Below are positions 16,216 through 24,571 of a stretch of 34,372 bases of DNA, one piece after another. The DNA comes from Akkermansia muciniphila. Its GTDB lineage: Bacteria > Verrucomicrobiota > Verrucomicrobiia > Limisphaerales > F1-80-MAGS106. Positions within the stretch are counted from its first letter, which is position 1. Every line of letters begins with the position of its first letter. The stretch is from NCBI GenBank assembly GCA_945865375.1, contig CAMBEJ010000046.1:1-34372 (forward strand), given 5' to 3'. Under the pieces are notes generated by a model, which saw only the letters and a program-made list of their open reading frames with translations, made no database searches and had not been told where the DNA came from. Made by a program: the position numbers and the translations under genes.

Positions 16216-18384
16216 ATGAACCCCTTGCGAAACCTTCTTCTGGTCGTTTTGACAGGTCTCAGCGGGCACTCCTTCGCCGCAACAAGCGGCCCGTTCAGGG
16301 CGGGGGCGTTCAGCGTGGACATCGGCCCAACGAACTTTCCCGTGCGTGTGAACGCGATGTTCACCGAGCGGTCGGCGGACAAGGTCGTGGATCCCCTCTT
16401 CGCAAAAGCCCTGGCTGTGGACGACGGATCCGTCCGCATCGTGTTCTGTGTGGTGGACACCTGCATGATCCCGCGCGGGCTCATCGATCGCGCCAAGTCT
16501 GAGGCCTCTAAAACCACAGCCGTGCCCGAGGATCGAATGCTCGTCTCGGCGACGCACACGCACTCCGCGCCATCGGCAATGGGCTGTTTGGGAAGTCGCA
16601 TGGATCCCGCCTACGCCGCTTATCTGCCCGGACGGATCGCGGCGGCCATCGCGGGCGCGGTGGAACGACTGGCACCGGCGCGGGTTGGCTGGGCGCAAAT
16701 GGATGACTGGGAGCACACCTTCAACCGCCGTTGGATTCGGCGTCCGGACCGAATGTTGGAGGATCCCTTCGGCAATAGGAACGTGCGCGCCCACATGCAC
16801 CCGGGACACGAAAGCCCCGACGCGGTCGGCCCCAGCGGCCCCGTAGACCCACAGCTTTCCGTCCTCGCCCTTCAACGGCTCGACGGAAAACCGCTGGCCC
16901 TGCTCGCCAATTACTCGATGCACTATTATGAGTCTGCGCTGCTTTCCTCGGACTACTTCGGACGCTTCGCCCGGCACGTCGGCGCGATGCTGGGGGCGGA
17001 CGACTCGTTTGTCGGTATCATGACCCAGGGAACCAGCGGTGATCTGATGTGGATGGACTACGGCTCGCCGCGCCGCGCAATCGGCTACGATGCCTACGCC
17101 CGCGAACTCGCGGAGCACGTGGCCGGCATGGTGCGTGGGATCAAATGGCGCGACAAGGCACCCGTTCGCATGGCGGAACGAAAGCTGGAACTGGAGTTTC
17201 GGACACCCTCTGACACGCGCCTCGCCTGGGCTCGCCAAATGGCCGCCGCGATGGGGGACCGCGTCCCCCGCACCCAACCCGAGATCTACGCTCTCGAGGC
17301 GATTTATCTCCATGAAACGCCCCACACCGAACTCAAGCTCCAAGCATTGGCCATCGGGGAACTAGGCATTGCCGCCCTGCCGAACGAGGTGTTCGCCCTC
17401 ACCGGGCTCAAAATCAAACGGCACAGCCCGTTTCCAGCGACTTTCAACATCGAGCTGGCAAACGGTGCCGAAGGCTACATCCCGCCGCCCGAGCAGCACA
17501 AGCTGGGCGGCTACACAACGTGGCCGGCGCGCACTGCGGGTTTGGAAACCAACGCCGAACCCCGAATCGTCGACACCGTCCTCGGCCTTCTCGAGGCGGT
17601 CGCCAACCGCCCGAGGCGCACGCCAACCGATCCCCAGGGATCCTACGCGCGCAACGTCTTGAGCAGTCGCCCGAGGGCCTACTGGCGCTTTGAGGAGATG
17701 GTCACACCCATCGCCCGCGACACGTTGGGCAAACACGAAGCCACGTTTGAGGAAGGCGTCGCGGTGTATCTCCCAGGCGCAGACAGCCGCGTGGGCCACC
17801 AAATCCCCAAGCCCCCGGAAGCGAATGCCTTCTCTGGCCCTCGCATCAACCGGGCCGCGCATTTCGCGGGAGGCCGTGTGAAAGCCAAGGTGAGCCTCGG
17901 AGATCGTTATGCAATCGAACTCTGGTTCTGGAACGGACTCCCAAATGACGTCCGGGAAATCACCGGCCACCTGCTTTCACGGGGCTCCGACCACGACGAG
18001 CTGGCGCACGGCGAGCATGTGGGGATCGGGGGCAGTTCGAGCCCCGATGTGGCCGGGAAACTTTTCTTATCTTCCGAGGCAAACGGGAGCGGCCCACGGC
18101 TCGTTGGCAAGACGGCTCTGGATCTGCGAGCCTGGCATCATCTCGTGCTGGCTCGCGAAGGCAAGATCGTGCGCCTTCATCTTGATGGGCGCGTTGAACC
18201 AGAGCTGCAAGGCACTTTCCAGCACGCGGTCCCGTCGGGCGAGCAGACGCTCTTTATAGGCGGGCGCAACGATGGGAAGTTCGGTTTCGAAGGCAAAATT
18301 GACGAAGTCGCGGTGTACCCCCGCGCCCTGACACCCCGGGAGATCCTAGCACACTACCGCGCCTCGGGAGTCGCGCGACCGTGA
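16216..18384 (+). CDS. Exported neutral/alkaline ceramidase-like protein with C-terminal LamG domain
   Basis: A 722-residue protein with a signal peptide (NPLRNLLLVVLTGLSGHSFAA). The first 430 residues follow the neutral ceramidase N-terminal domain: AGAFSVDIGPTNFPV, the metal motif SATHTHSAPSA with H114 and H116, a QLSVLALQRLDGKPLALLANYSMHYYES segment and GIMTQGTSGDLMWMDYG, which aligns with the nucleophile region. About residues 485-720 form a LamG/concanavalin-like jelly roll (ARNVLSSRPRAYWRFEE ... WHHLVLAREGKIVRLHLDGR ... GKIDEVAVYPRALTPREILAHY). True ceramidases hydrolyse N-acyl sphingosine, but many environmental homologues have unknown substrates; the LamG domain suggests glycan or surface binding. 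ATG 16216 is chosen over TTG 16213. It is monocistronic, with its 3' end facing the minus-strand glutamine-synthetase-like operon across a mobile element. Confidence 0.88.
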   Translation: MNPLRNLLLVVLTGLSGHSFAATSGPFRAGAFSVDIGPTNFPVRVNAMFTERSADKVVDPLFAKALAVDDGSVRIVFCVVDTCMIPRGLIDRAKSEASKTTAVPEDRMLVSATHTHSAPSAMGCLGSRMDPAYAAYLPGRIAAAIAGAVERLAPARVGWAQMDDWEHTFNRRWIRRPDRMLEDPFGNRNVRAHMHPGHESPDAVGPSGPVDPQLSVLALQRLDGKPLALLANYSMHYYESALLSSDYFGRFARHVGAMLGADDSFVGIMTQGTSGDLMWMDYGSPRRAIGYDAYARELAEHVAGMVRGIKWRDKAPVRMAERKLELEFRTPSDTRLAWARQMAAAMGDRVPRTQPEIYALEAIYLHETPHTELKLQALAIGELGIAALPNEVFALTGLKIKRHSPFPATFNIELANGAEGYIPPPEQHKLGGYTTWPARTAGLETNAEPRIVDTVLGLLEAVANRPRRTPTDPQGSYARNVLSSRPRAYWRFEEMVTPIARDTLGKHEATFEEGVAVYLPGADSRVGHQIPKPPEANAFSGPRINRAAHFAGGRVKAKVSLGDRYAIELWFWNGLPNDVREITGHLLSRGSDHDELAHGEHVGIGGSSSPDVAGKLFLSSEANGSGPRLVGKTALDLRAWHHLVLAREGKIVRLHLDGRVEPELQGTFQHAVPSGEQTLFIGGRNDGKFGFEGKIDEVAVYPRALTPREILAHYRASGVARP

Positions 18385-18425
18385 ACTTGAAACCGCCAGG
18401 AAAAAAACTCAACACTTTGCGACAC

Positions 18426-18665
18426 ACCTCGCGGGGTGCAACTCACGTTATCCGAGGTCGCCTCCCCTGACGCGGGTATCCCGCCGCTTAACCACGCTGA
18501 AGTGACAGCACGGATAACACGGATAACACGGATGAGGAAAGGGAGCTGAGATGGGTACTTTATCCGTGCTATCCGTCTTATCCGTGGTTAACTCTTCCCA
18601 TTCTGCGGTAGGTATTGTCCTCCGAACGACACCTCCCGAAAACCGTGAGTTGCACCCCACCTCGC
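18426..18665. mobile_element. MITE-like element, copy 1, with 7-bp target duplication
   Basis: The element spans 18433-18658 (226 bp). Its ends are perfect 15-bp inverted repeats, GGGGTGCAACTCACG and the complement. ACCTCGC flanks both ends exactly (18426-18432 and 18659-18665), a 7-bp target duplication. The interior holds an inverted pair of CGGATAACACGGAT-like tracts (about 18509-18534 and 18561-18592). It is about 96% identical to 26814-27038. It encodes no transposase, so it is non-autonomous, and it fills nearly the whole 314-bp gap between the convergent ceramidase and glutamine-synthetase-like genes. Confidence 0.85.
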
Positions 18666-18698
18666 GACTTTGAGTGAGCGCGACTGAGCGGAGTCAGG

Positions 18699-20060
18699 TT
18701 AGATCCTCTCGAAATAGCGGCTCTTTTCCCAATCCGTCACCGCGTCTCCAAATGACTGCACCTCGAGACGCCCCGTATGCGTGTAAAAATCCACCACGTT
18801 CCCTCCAAAAACACGTCGGCAGAACTCGCTCCCCTCCAGCGCCCCTACCGCGTCACGAAGGGATCTCGGCAGACTCGCCAGCGCTCCATCCACATAGGCG
18901 TTGCCTCGGTACTCCACCCCGCAATCGAGCGCCTCGTCGATGCCCGCCAATCCGGCGGCGATCGTCGCCGCAAAGGCCAGGTAAGGATTCGCGTCGGCGC
19001 CGGGCATTCGATTCTCGATCCTGAATGACTCGCCCTGCCCCACCACTCTGAACCCAACAGTCCGATTGTCATGCGCCCACGCCATCTTCGTGGGTGCCCA
19101 ACTGCCGCTTTGATACCGTTTGTAAGAGTTGATCGTCGGTGCGAAAAAGTAGCAAAGCTCGGGTGAATACTTCAGCAACCCGCCAAGAAATTGCCGGAAC
19201 AGGAGGGACCCAGACTGCGCCGTGCCATCCCAAAAAAGATTCGCTGCGTCACGCCACAAACTCGAATGGATATGGCAACTGTTTCCCGCTTCAGAAGCTG
19301 AGTATTTGGCCATGAACGTGACGCATTTTCCATGCGCTTCGGCGATCTCCTTGACCCCTTGCTTGAAGATCACATGCCGATCGGCCATCTCAAGCGGCGT
19401 TGAATAAACAAAATTGATCTCGTGCTGACCGCGACTCCACTCGCCTTTGCTCGATTCGACCGGCACCTCAGCCTCCCCCATCTGGTTTCGAATGGCTCGG
19501 AACAGCGCCTCATCCCGGCCCGGCTGGAGGATGTGATAATCGATCCGATAATCGCTCGAAGGAACCAGGTCGCGATACCCCGAGGCAAACGCGCTCGGGT
19601 AGGTGGTATTAAACAAATAAAACTCGAGCTCGCTCGCCACATTGCACACGAGCCCTCTTTCCACCAACCGCTTCAACTGCCGCTTCAAAACCGACCTCGG
19701 CGCTTCCTCCACCAGTTTGGTTTCATCAAGTTTGCCATCCTGAAACAGGGTGTCGCACACGACCATCGCGGTCGCGGGCAACCACGGAAGCACGCGGATC
19801 GTGCTCTCATCGGGCCGCATCTCGAAATCCCCGAAACCACGATCCCAGCTCGCCAGATTGAACCCGTCTTGAGGATCCATTTCGATGTTCACAGCCAACA
19901 GGTAGTTGCACCCGTGCGTCCCTCCGTGAACCACGTGGTCCAGGAAATACCGCGCCACAAACCGCTTCCCAACCAACCGCCCAACCACGTCGGGAAAGGC
20001 GACGATCACCGTGTCAATTTCACCCGATCTGATCCGTGTCTCAAGCGTTTCAAGTTTCAT
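18699..20060 (-). CDS. Glutamine-synthetase-family ligase (gamma-glutamylpolyamine/amino-alcohol synthetase-like)
   Basis: A 453-residue member of the GS superfamily, which forms gamma-glutamyl amides from glutamate, ATP and an amine. The metal and active-site segments are intact: ASELEFYLF, GQHEINFVYS, GNSCHIHSSLW, then SGSWAPTKMAWAHDNRTVGFRV and ESFRIENRMPGADANPYLAF. The N-terminal domain is IDTVIVAFPDVVGRLVGKRFVA, as in PuuA/GlnA3/GlnA4-type proteins rather than GlnA, and the adenylylation-site region of GlnA is not seen. The gene is last in a minus-strand operon after an alcohol dehydrogenase and an aldehyde dehydrogenase (20-bp gap to the latter), a set pointing to catabolism of an amine rather than nitrogen assimilation. 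The amine substrate is not known. Confidence 0.88.
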   Translation of the reverse strand: MKLETLETRIRSGEIDTVIVAFPDVVGRLVGKRFVARYFLDHVVHGGTHGCNYLLAVNIEMDPQDGFNLASWDRGFGDFEMRPDESTIRVLPWLPATAMVVCDTLFQDGKLDETKLVEEAPRSVLKRQLKRLVERGLVCNVASELEFYLFNTTYPSAFASGYRDLVPSSDYRIDYHILQPGRDEALFRAIRNQMGEAEVPVESSKGEWSRGQHEINFVYSTPLEMADRHVIFKQGVKEIAEAHGKCVTFMAKYSASEAGNSCHIHSSLWRDAANLFWDGTAQSGSLLFRQFLGGLLKYSPELCYFFAPTINSYKRYQSGSWAPTKMAWAHDNRTVGFRVVGQGESFRIENRMPGADANPYLAFAATIAAGLAGIDEALDCGVEYRGNAYVDGALASLPRSLRDAVGALEGSEFCRRVFGGNVVDFYTHTGRLEVQSFGDAVTDWEKSRYFERI

Positions 20061-20080
20061 ACGTCAGATTCTGCCTTGAG

Positions 20081-21517
20081 TTAGCCTTGCGCGATATACA
20101 CGTTCTTCAGCTCCGTGTACCCTTCCATCGCGGACATCCCGAGATCCCTTCCAATGCCGCTCATCTTAAACCCGCCAAAGGGCGCTTCCACATGCACGCT
20201 CGAATGCGAATTCACGCTCAGAACACCGCTCTCAACAAGCCTTGAAACCCGCAGAGCCCGATCCAGATCACGGGTCCAGATCGATCCACTCAAACCATAG
20301 GGGGAGGCGTTGACCTCCCGAAGCATCGCCGCTTCGTCGTCGAAGGGTCTGATGCAGACCACCGGACCGAACACTTCCTCTCGCCACACGCGATCTTCAG
20401 GCTCCACTTCGAGCAACACAGCGGGGCGCAAGTAATACCCTTTTGAAAAAGGCCGGTCGCCACCGCAGATCATTTTCCTGCCTACGCGGACCGATTCTTC
20501 AAGAAATTCCTCTGAAATCTTCCGCTGGCCCGCTGACACCAACGGCCCTACCTGTGTCTTTTCCTCGCGCGGATCGCCAACCACCACCGCCTGAGTCGCG
20601 GAAACAAATCCAGAAACAAACCGGTCGAAAACAGGACGCTGCACAAAAATCCGGCTGCGCGCGCAACAGTCCTGGCCCGTGTTCGCAAACACGCTCATCG
20701 GAGAGCCGGCGGCAGCCTTATCCACATCCCCATCCGCAAAAACGATATTGGGCGATTTGCCTCCCAACTCCAGCGACAGCCTTTTGAGCCCTCGGGAAGC
20801 GAGTCCCATGATCCGGACACCGACCTCCGTTGAGCCTGTGAATGAAATCTTTCGAACCAGCGGATGGGTGACCAAAACCTCCCCGATATCACGGCCCGCA
20901 CCAGGGAGCACCTGCAAAACGCCCGGAGGAAGCCCGGCTTCCAAAGCCAGTTTTCCAAGGAGCAGGGCAGTCAACGTTGACTGCGAGGCCGGTTTCAGCA
21001 CGACTGTGTTGCCCGCAGCCAACGCTGGAGCCGCTTTCCAGCACGCGATCGGAAACGGGAAATTCCACGGGACTATCGCCGCGACAACCCCCATCGGCTG
21101 ATGCCATGTGAAATCGAAACCACCCCTGGAAACAGGAATAGTCTGCCCGAAAAAGCGTCCGATCCCGCCCGCGTAATATTCAAACACACGAGCCCCCAAA
21201 AGCACTTCGTCACGCGCATCGCCTATAGGTTTGCCGATGTTCCGGCACTCGGTCTCCGCGAGCAAACTCAAATTGTCGCGAATCAGTCGCGCTATCTGGA
21301 ACAGAACTTCAGCCCGTTTCCCCGGTGCCAGATCACGCCATCCACCTTCAAAAGCCACAGCCGCACCCTCGATGGCGTCCACCGCGTCCTGGACCTGGGC
21401 GCACTCAACTTCCGCGAACACTTCCTCCGTAGAAGGGTCAGTCTGCTCAATCTTTCTCCCCGCTGCCCCCTGTCGAAATCCACCATTGATACACAGCCCT
21501 GTTTGATACGCTTTCAT
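20081..21517 (-). CDS. NAD(P)-dependent aldehyde dehydrogenase (gamma-glutamyl-aminoaldehyde type)
   Basis: A 478-residue aldehyde dehydrogenase superfamily enzyme that oxidises an aldehyde to its acid. Counting from ATG 21517, the general base E250 lies in LELGGKSPN and the catalytic Cys C284 in NTGQDCCARSR. PWNFPFPIACWKAAPALAAGNTVVLKPA and FTGSTEVG are the cofactor-binding segments. The CCARSR form of the active-site loop is what I associate with dehydrogenases of aminoaldehyde and gamma-glutamyl-aminoaldehyde pathways, but the assignment rests mainly on the neighbouring GS-like ligase. A TTG start at 21538 would add seven residues overlapping a repeat-like sequence; ATG 21517 gives the normal N-terminus. 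It is the middle gene of the operon. Confidence 0.92.
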   Translation of the reverse strand: MKAYQTGLCINGGFRQGAAGRKIEQTDPSTEEVFAEVECAQVQDAVDAIEGAAVAFEGGWRDLAPGKRAEVLFQIARLIRDNLSLLAETECRNIGKPIGDARDEVLLGARVFEYYAGGIGRFFGQTIPVSRGGFDFTWHQPMGVVAAIVPWNFPFPIACWKAAPALAAGNTVVLKPASQSTLTALLLGKLALEAGLPPGVLQVLPGAGRDIGEVLVTHPLVRKISFTGSTEVGVRIMGLASRGLKRLSLELGGKSPNIVFADGDVDKAAAGSPMSVFANTGQDCCARSRIFVQRPVFDRFVSGFVSATQAVVVGDPREEKTQVGPLVSAGQRKISEEFLEESVRVGRKMICGGDRPFSKGYYLRPAVLLEVEPEDRVWREEVFGPVVCIRPFDDEAAMLREVNASPYGLSGSIWTRDLDRALRVSRLVESGVLSVNSHSSVHVEAPFGGFKMSGIGRDLGMSAMEGYTELKNVYIAQG

Positions 21518-21589
21518 GTGACAACTTGTTACTGACAACTGATTAGTCCCCCAACAAAAACCCCGATCCTGGCGTCTCCCAAGTTGAAG

Positions 21590-22750
21590 TTACATCGCCG
21601 CAATGTAGAGCCCCCGCAAGTCGTCCGCCGTCACAGGTACTGGATTTGTTCTATGACAGGGGTCATCCACTGCTTGCGCCACAAGGGCATCCAGCCGGTC
21701 GAGCGTCACGCCGTAGCGACTGAGACCGAGCTCAATGCCAACCCTCGCAAGCAAATCGCGCACAAAAAGGATCGTCTTCGCATCCGCTTCTCCATCCCCG
21801 GCGCTGACGATATCCAAACCGCACGCGATGCCGACTCGGCGATAGAGACCCCGCAACCTCTGGCTATTAAACTCCATGACAAAGGGCAGGCACAACGCAT
21901 TGGCCAACCCGTGGTGCATCCCACATAGAGTGGACAATGGATGCGCCAACGAATGCGTCGCTCCAAGATCTTTCTGAAAAGCCACCGCACCCATCGCCGC
22001 CGCAGCCAGCATCCGCCCTCGTGCCTCCAGATCAGCGCCATTCTTGCAGGCGCGCTCGATGTAGTTGGCGACCAGTCGAACCCCTTCCAGGGCAACTCCG
22101 TCGCACATTGGATGGAACACCGGGCAAGTGTAGGATTCGATGCAATGTGTGAGCGCGTCGATCCCCGTCGCCGCAGTCAGCTTTGGAGGCAGACCGACCG
22201 TGACCTCCGGATCGAGAATCACAAAGTCTGCGAGCAATTCCGGATGAAACAGGACAGCCTTTCTTCCGGTCGCAGCGAGTGTGATCACCGAGCTTCGGCC
22301 CATCTCGCTGCCGGTCCCCGCTGTGGTGGGGATGCACACACAAGGCGCCAAGCCGCGCCAATCGTCCTCATAACGGAAATCGCCAAGCTTGAGTTCGGGC
22401 CGTTTAACGAACAACCGCACGGCCTTTCCCACATCCAAGGCGCTGCCCCCTCCAAAGGCGACCACTCCGTCGCAGCCCGCGTCCCGGTACGCTTTCGCGC
22501 CATCCATGACGTCCTCCTCGATCGGGTTGGGATGAACCCCCGAAAACACAAACCACGAGACATCGCGTCCACCCTCCCCCATGACTGCGTTGAGCAGCCG
22601 AAACGCCTCGGTATGAACCAGGCCGCCGTCCGTCACGATCAAAGGCTTCATCACCCCAAGCAACGCCAGTCTCTCGGGCAACCTCTTTAAGCCTCCTGGA
22701 CCAAACAGCGTGGGTGTTGGGAACGAAAATGTGGTCAGATGCAAGCTCAT
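21590..22750 (-). CDS. Iron-containing (group III) alcohol dehydrogenase
   Basis: A 386-residue member of the Fe-dependent alcohol dehydrogenase family (AdhB/FucO/GldA-like). The N-terminal nucleotide domain has FGGGSALDVGKAV and CIPTTAGTGSEMGRSSVIT. The metal-binding half carries TGIDALTHCIESYTCP (Asp ligand), DLGATHSLAHPLSTLCGMHHGLANA (His ligands) and the usual helical C-terminus. Its place as first gene of the operon, 72 bp ahead of the aldehyde dehydrogenase, suggests it oxidises an alcohol to the aldehyde used by the next enzyme, possibly a gamma-glutamylated amino alcohol. Substrate and cofactor preference are not determined by the sequence. Confidence 0.92.
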   Translation of the reverse strand: MSLHLTTFSFPTPTLFGPGGLKRLPERLALLGVMKPLIVTDGGLVHTEAFRLLNAVMGEGGRDVSWFVFSGVHPNPIEEDVMDGAKAYRDAGCDGVVAFGGGSALDVGKAVRLFVKRPELKLGDFRYEDDWRGLAPCVCIPTTAGTGSEMGRSSVITLAATGRKAVLFHPELLADFVILDPEVTVGLPPKLTAATGIDALTHCIESYTCPVFHPMCDGVALEGVRLVANYIERACKNGADLEARGRMLAAAAMGAVAFQKDLGATHSLAHPLSTLCGMHHGLANALCLPFVMEFNSQRLRGLYRRVGIACGLDIVSAGDGEADAKTILFVRDLLARVGIELGLSRYGVTLDRLDALVAQAVDDPCHRTNPVPVTADDLRGLYIAAM

Positions 22751-22803
22751 GCTCAGGTCATCCTATTCAGGTAGTCCGATCTGATGCAACAGGCGTTTGC
22801 GAC

Positions 22804-23202
22804 TCAACAGCAGTTCAGATCCCCAGGGAGTTCCCGTGCTTGACGGTCTTCCCGATAGATGGCGGCGCTGCTCAATAAGGACCAGACCCAAGCAAAACCG
22901 AACAAGGCAAGACCCGATCCGACCCAGATCAGCGCCGGTCCCGCTTGGTGGATGAACGTGGCCGCACCGTCTGGATCAGAAGGGTCGAAGTTCATGTTTC
23001 CTAGGAACTGGAGCAAGCCTGCGGTTGCGAATCCCGTGATCACAAGACCGAGAGCACCGACGGTGACCTGGAAGTAGCCTTCCCTTCTGCGCCGCATGAG
23101 ACTGCCCGATCCCGGCAAGATGAGGGCGTTCGCGATCAGGCAAGCTTTCGGTGATGGGATCTTACTGTTTGTCAGCTTCGGTGGCTCCAAAAAGGTCTTC
23201 AT
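22804..23202 (-). CDS. Small membrane protein, overlapping the GYF-domain gene
   Basis: A 132-residue protein with a conserved-looking entry segment (KACLIANALILPGSGSLMRRRREGYF) reminiscent of TM2-like small membrane proteins, then hydrophobic helices FQVTVGALGLVITGFATAGLL and GPALIWVGSGLALFGFAWVW. I do not recognise a named family. ATG 23202 lies inside the 3' end of the upstream gene, giving a 41-bp out-of-frame overlap; a later start is possible, since the recognisable part begins near residue 18. It probably shares a transcript with the GYF-domain gene and may act with it in the inner membrane. Confidence 0.7.
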   Translation of the reverse strand: MKTFLEPPKLTNSKIPSPKACLIANALILPGSGSLMRRRREGYFQVTVGALGLVITGFATAGLLQFLGNMNFDPSDPDGAATFIHQAGPALIWVGSGLALFGFAWVWSLLSSAAIYREDRQARELPGDLNCC

Positions 23203-24124
23203 AGGCTTGCATCAACATGCCCCCGCCCAATGGTAAAGCGAACAAAAAGACAACCTGCTGCAACAGGGCGCGTGAGTTTGCTCCCTCCATCACATGCTGC
23301 AATCGCTCCACAGTGACGCCGCCGCTAGCCAGGACAGCTAATGTTTCGAGAATGGTCTTGTAGTAACTGTAAAAAAGAACGGCGAAGACGGGTAGAAACG
23401 CGATCACCGCCACCGTCGCAACACGAAACCAGCACCGCCTCACTGTCAGTCGGCTGAGCTCCATGGCAGCCCAAAAGTCGAGCTTGCGGTCAGCAACCAA
23501 AGGCAGAGCGAACATCCACGCGATAAATAAATAGATCCCCGGCAAAAAAAAGAAAAGCAGCCCGAATGAACTCAGCACCTGAGTAAACAACCCAACAAGC
23601 ACCAGCTGAGTGACCCCTAGATTAAACCCATTCAACGCATCGGAAACACGGGCCGGTTGCCCTCGCAGCCTGTTCAGGAAGACCATGAAAAGACCCCCAT
23701 ACAGAATTCCATAAAATCCCAGACTCAGAAGGCCCCCCAGGATTGGAATCGAGACCAAAACCATTTGAACCACCCACGCAAGCAGCGACGCGCCACAGAA
23801 AAGACCCAAATTGTGTACCAAAAGACTGCCCCCGGCACCCACGCACCGGATCACGTTCAGACTTCTCCCTCTGGCCTCTCCCAAAACTTCTGGAGCAGGT
23901 GGCTCAAGCAACGGTTCCTCCGAGTCCTCTTGGAATGTCGATTCCAGCTTGGGATCGCGAACATCCTGAAACTCGGGGCACTTTCCCAAAACCTGCCACG
24001 CCGTGCTCCCCTCAATTTGCAAAAGAGTTTCAAAGTTCACACGGCCCTCTTTGACCCAGGCCCGTATTTGCTCCGCGGACACAGGCCCGTACTCCCGGCC
24101 ATCGCCGCCAATCATCTTATACAT
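23162..24124 (-). CDS. GYF-domain membrane protein
   Basis: A 320-residue protein starting at ATG 24124, with an N-terminal GYF_2 domain (YKMIGGDGREYGPVSAEQIRAWVKEGRVNFETLLQIEG, about 2-55), an acidic/proline linker, and a hydrophobic C-terminal part with about five or six helices (LLAWVVQMVLVSIPILGGLLSLGFYGILYGG, TQLVLVGLFTQVLSSFGLLFFFLPGIYLFIAW, ATVAVIAFLPVFAVLFY, QQVVFLFALPLGGGMLM). GYF_2 domains bind proline-rich peptides in eukaryotic relatives; their bacterial role is unclear. The membrane part looks like the DUF4013/DUF975-type integral proteins that often follow GYF_2. The frame is open to TTG 24142, but ATG 24124 directly precedes the domain. Confidence 0.8.
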   Translation of the reverse strand: MYKMIGGDGREYGPVSAEQIRAWVKEGRVNFETLLQIEGSTAWQVLGKCPEFQDVRDPKLESTFQEDSEEPLLEPPAPEVLGEARGRSLNVIRCVGAGGSLLVHNLGLFCGASLLAWVVQMVLVSIPILGGLLSLGFYGILYGGLFMVFLNRLRGQPARVSDALNGFNLGVTQLVLVGLFTQVLSSFGLLFFFLPGIYLFIAWMFALPLVADRKLDFWAAMELSRLTVRRCWFRVATVAVIAFLPVFAVLFYSYYKTILETLAVLASGGVTVERLQHVMEGANSRALLQQVVFLFALPLGGGMLMQAYEDLFGATEADKQ

Positions 24125-24571
24125 GCGCCAAACCTCGCCCAAGCCAGCTCAGTGAGTCAAGGGGGCAATTCTGTCTAACAACGGCAGGACAACCGCGGAT
24201 AAACACGGATGAACACAGATCAGAAGGATTTGTGACGACTGGAATCTTCACCGAGGAAGCGAATTGATTTTAGATTTGAAGACGACAAGCCGCCGATCGG
24301 AACTCTCATCGCAATTCGGCAATCGCAAAACCGTGTTCATCTGTAATACTATACGTCAGAGTTCTGCGGGCCTCGAGGATTTCTCCGGAAGCGTCGGTGC
24401 GCGGCCATCCTGGCCGCCGCAGCCTCGAACACTTGCGGCGCCCCGGGAAAACCCCACGCGCTTGCAGAATCGAACCTGCTGCGGCCAGGATGGCCGCGCG
24501 CCGATAGGGTTGCGGCTCCACCGGGCTGGCTCTGTCCGTGGTTGGACCGCTCTTTCCAAGCTGAATTGCTT
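24125..24571. other. Intergenic region with repeat relics
   Basis: A 447-bp gap between the GYF-domain gene and mutY. It contains CGGATAAACACGGATGAACACAGAT-type words near 24197-24220, an inverted counterpart (CCGTGTTCATCTGT) near 24331-24344, and the palindromic repeat at 24396-24502 listed separately. No convincing gene is present on either strand. Confidence 0.55.
24396..24502. repeat. 107-bp inverted-repeat element
   Basis: Two 27-bp arms (24396-24422 and 24476-24502) match as inverted repeats at 25 of 27 positions, around the core GCGCGGCCATCCTGGCCGC, with a 53-bp spacer. No target duplication is visible. It resembles the inner arms of the 13869-14113 element in size and GGCC-rich character but not in sequence. 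Confidence 0.7.

Noticed and set aside
16108-17343. Long minus-strand open frame of 411 codons
   Set aside because: It is antisense to the ceramidase-LamG gene, with no recognisable domain and a composition typical of an antisense reading.
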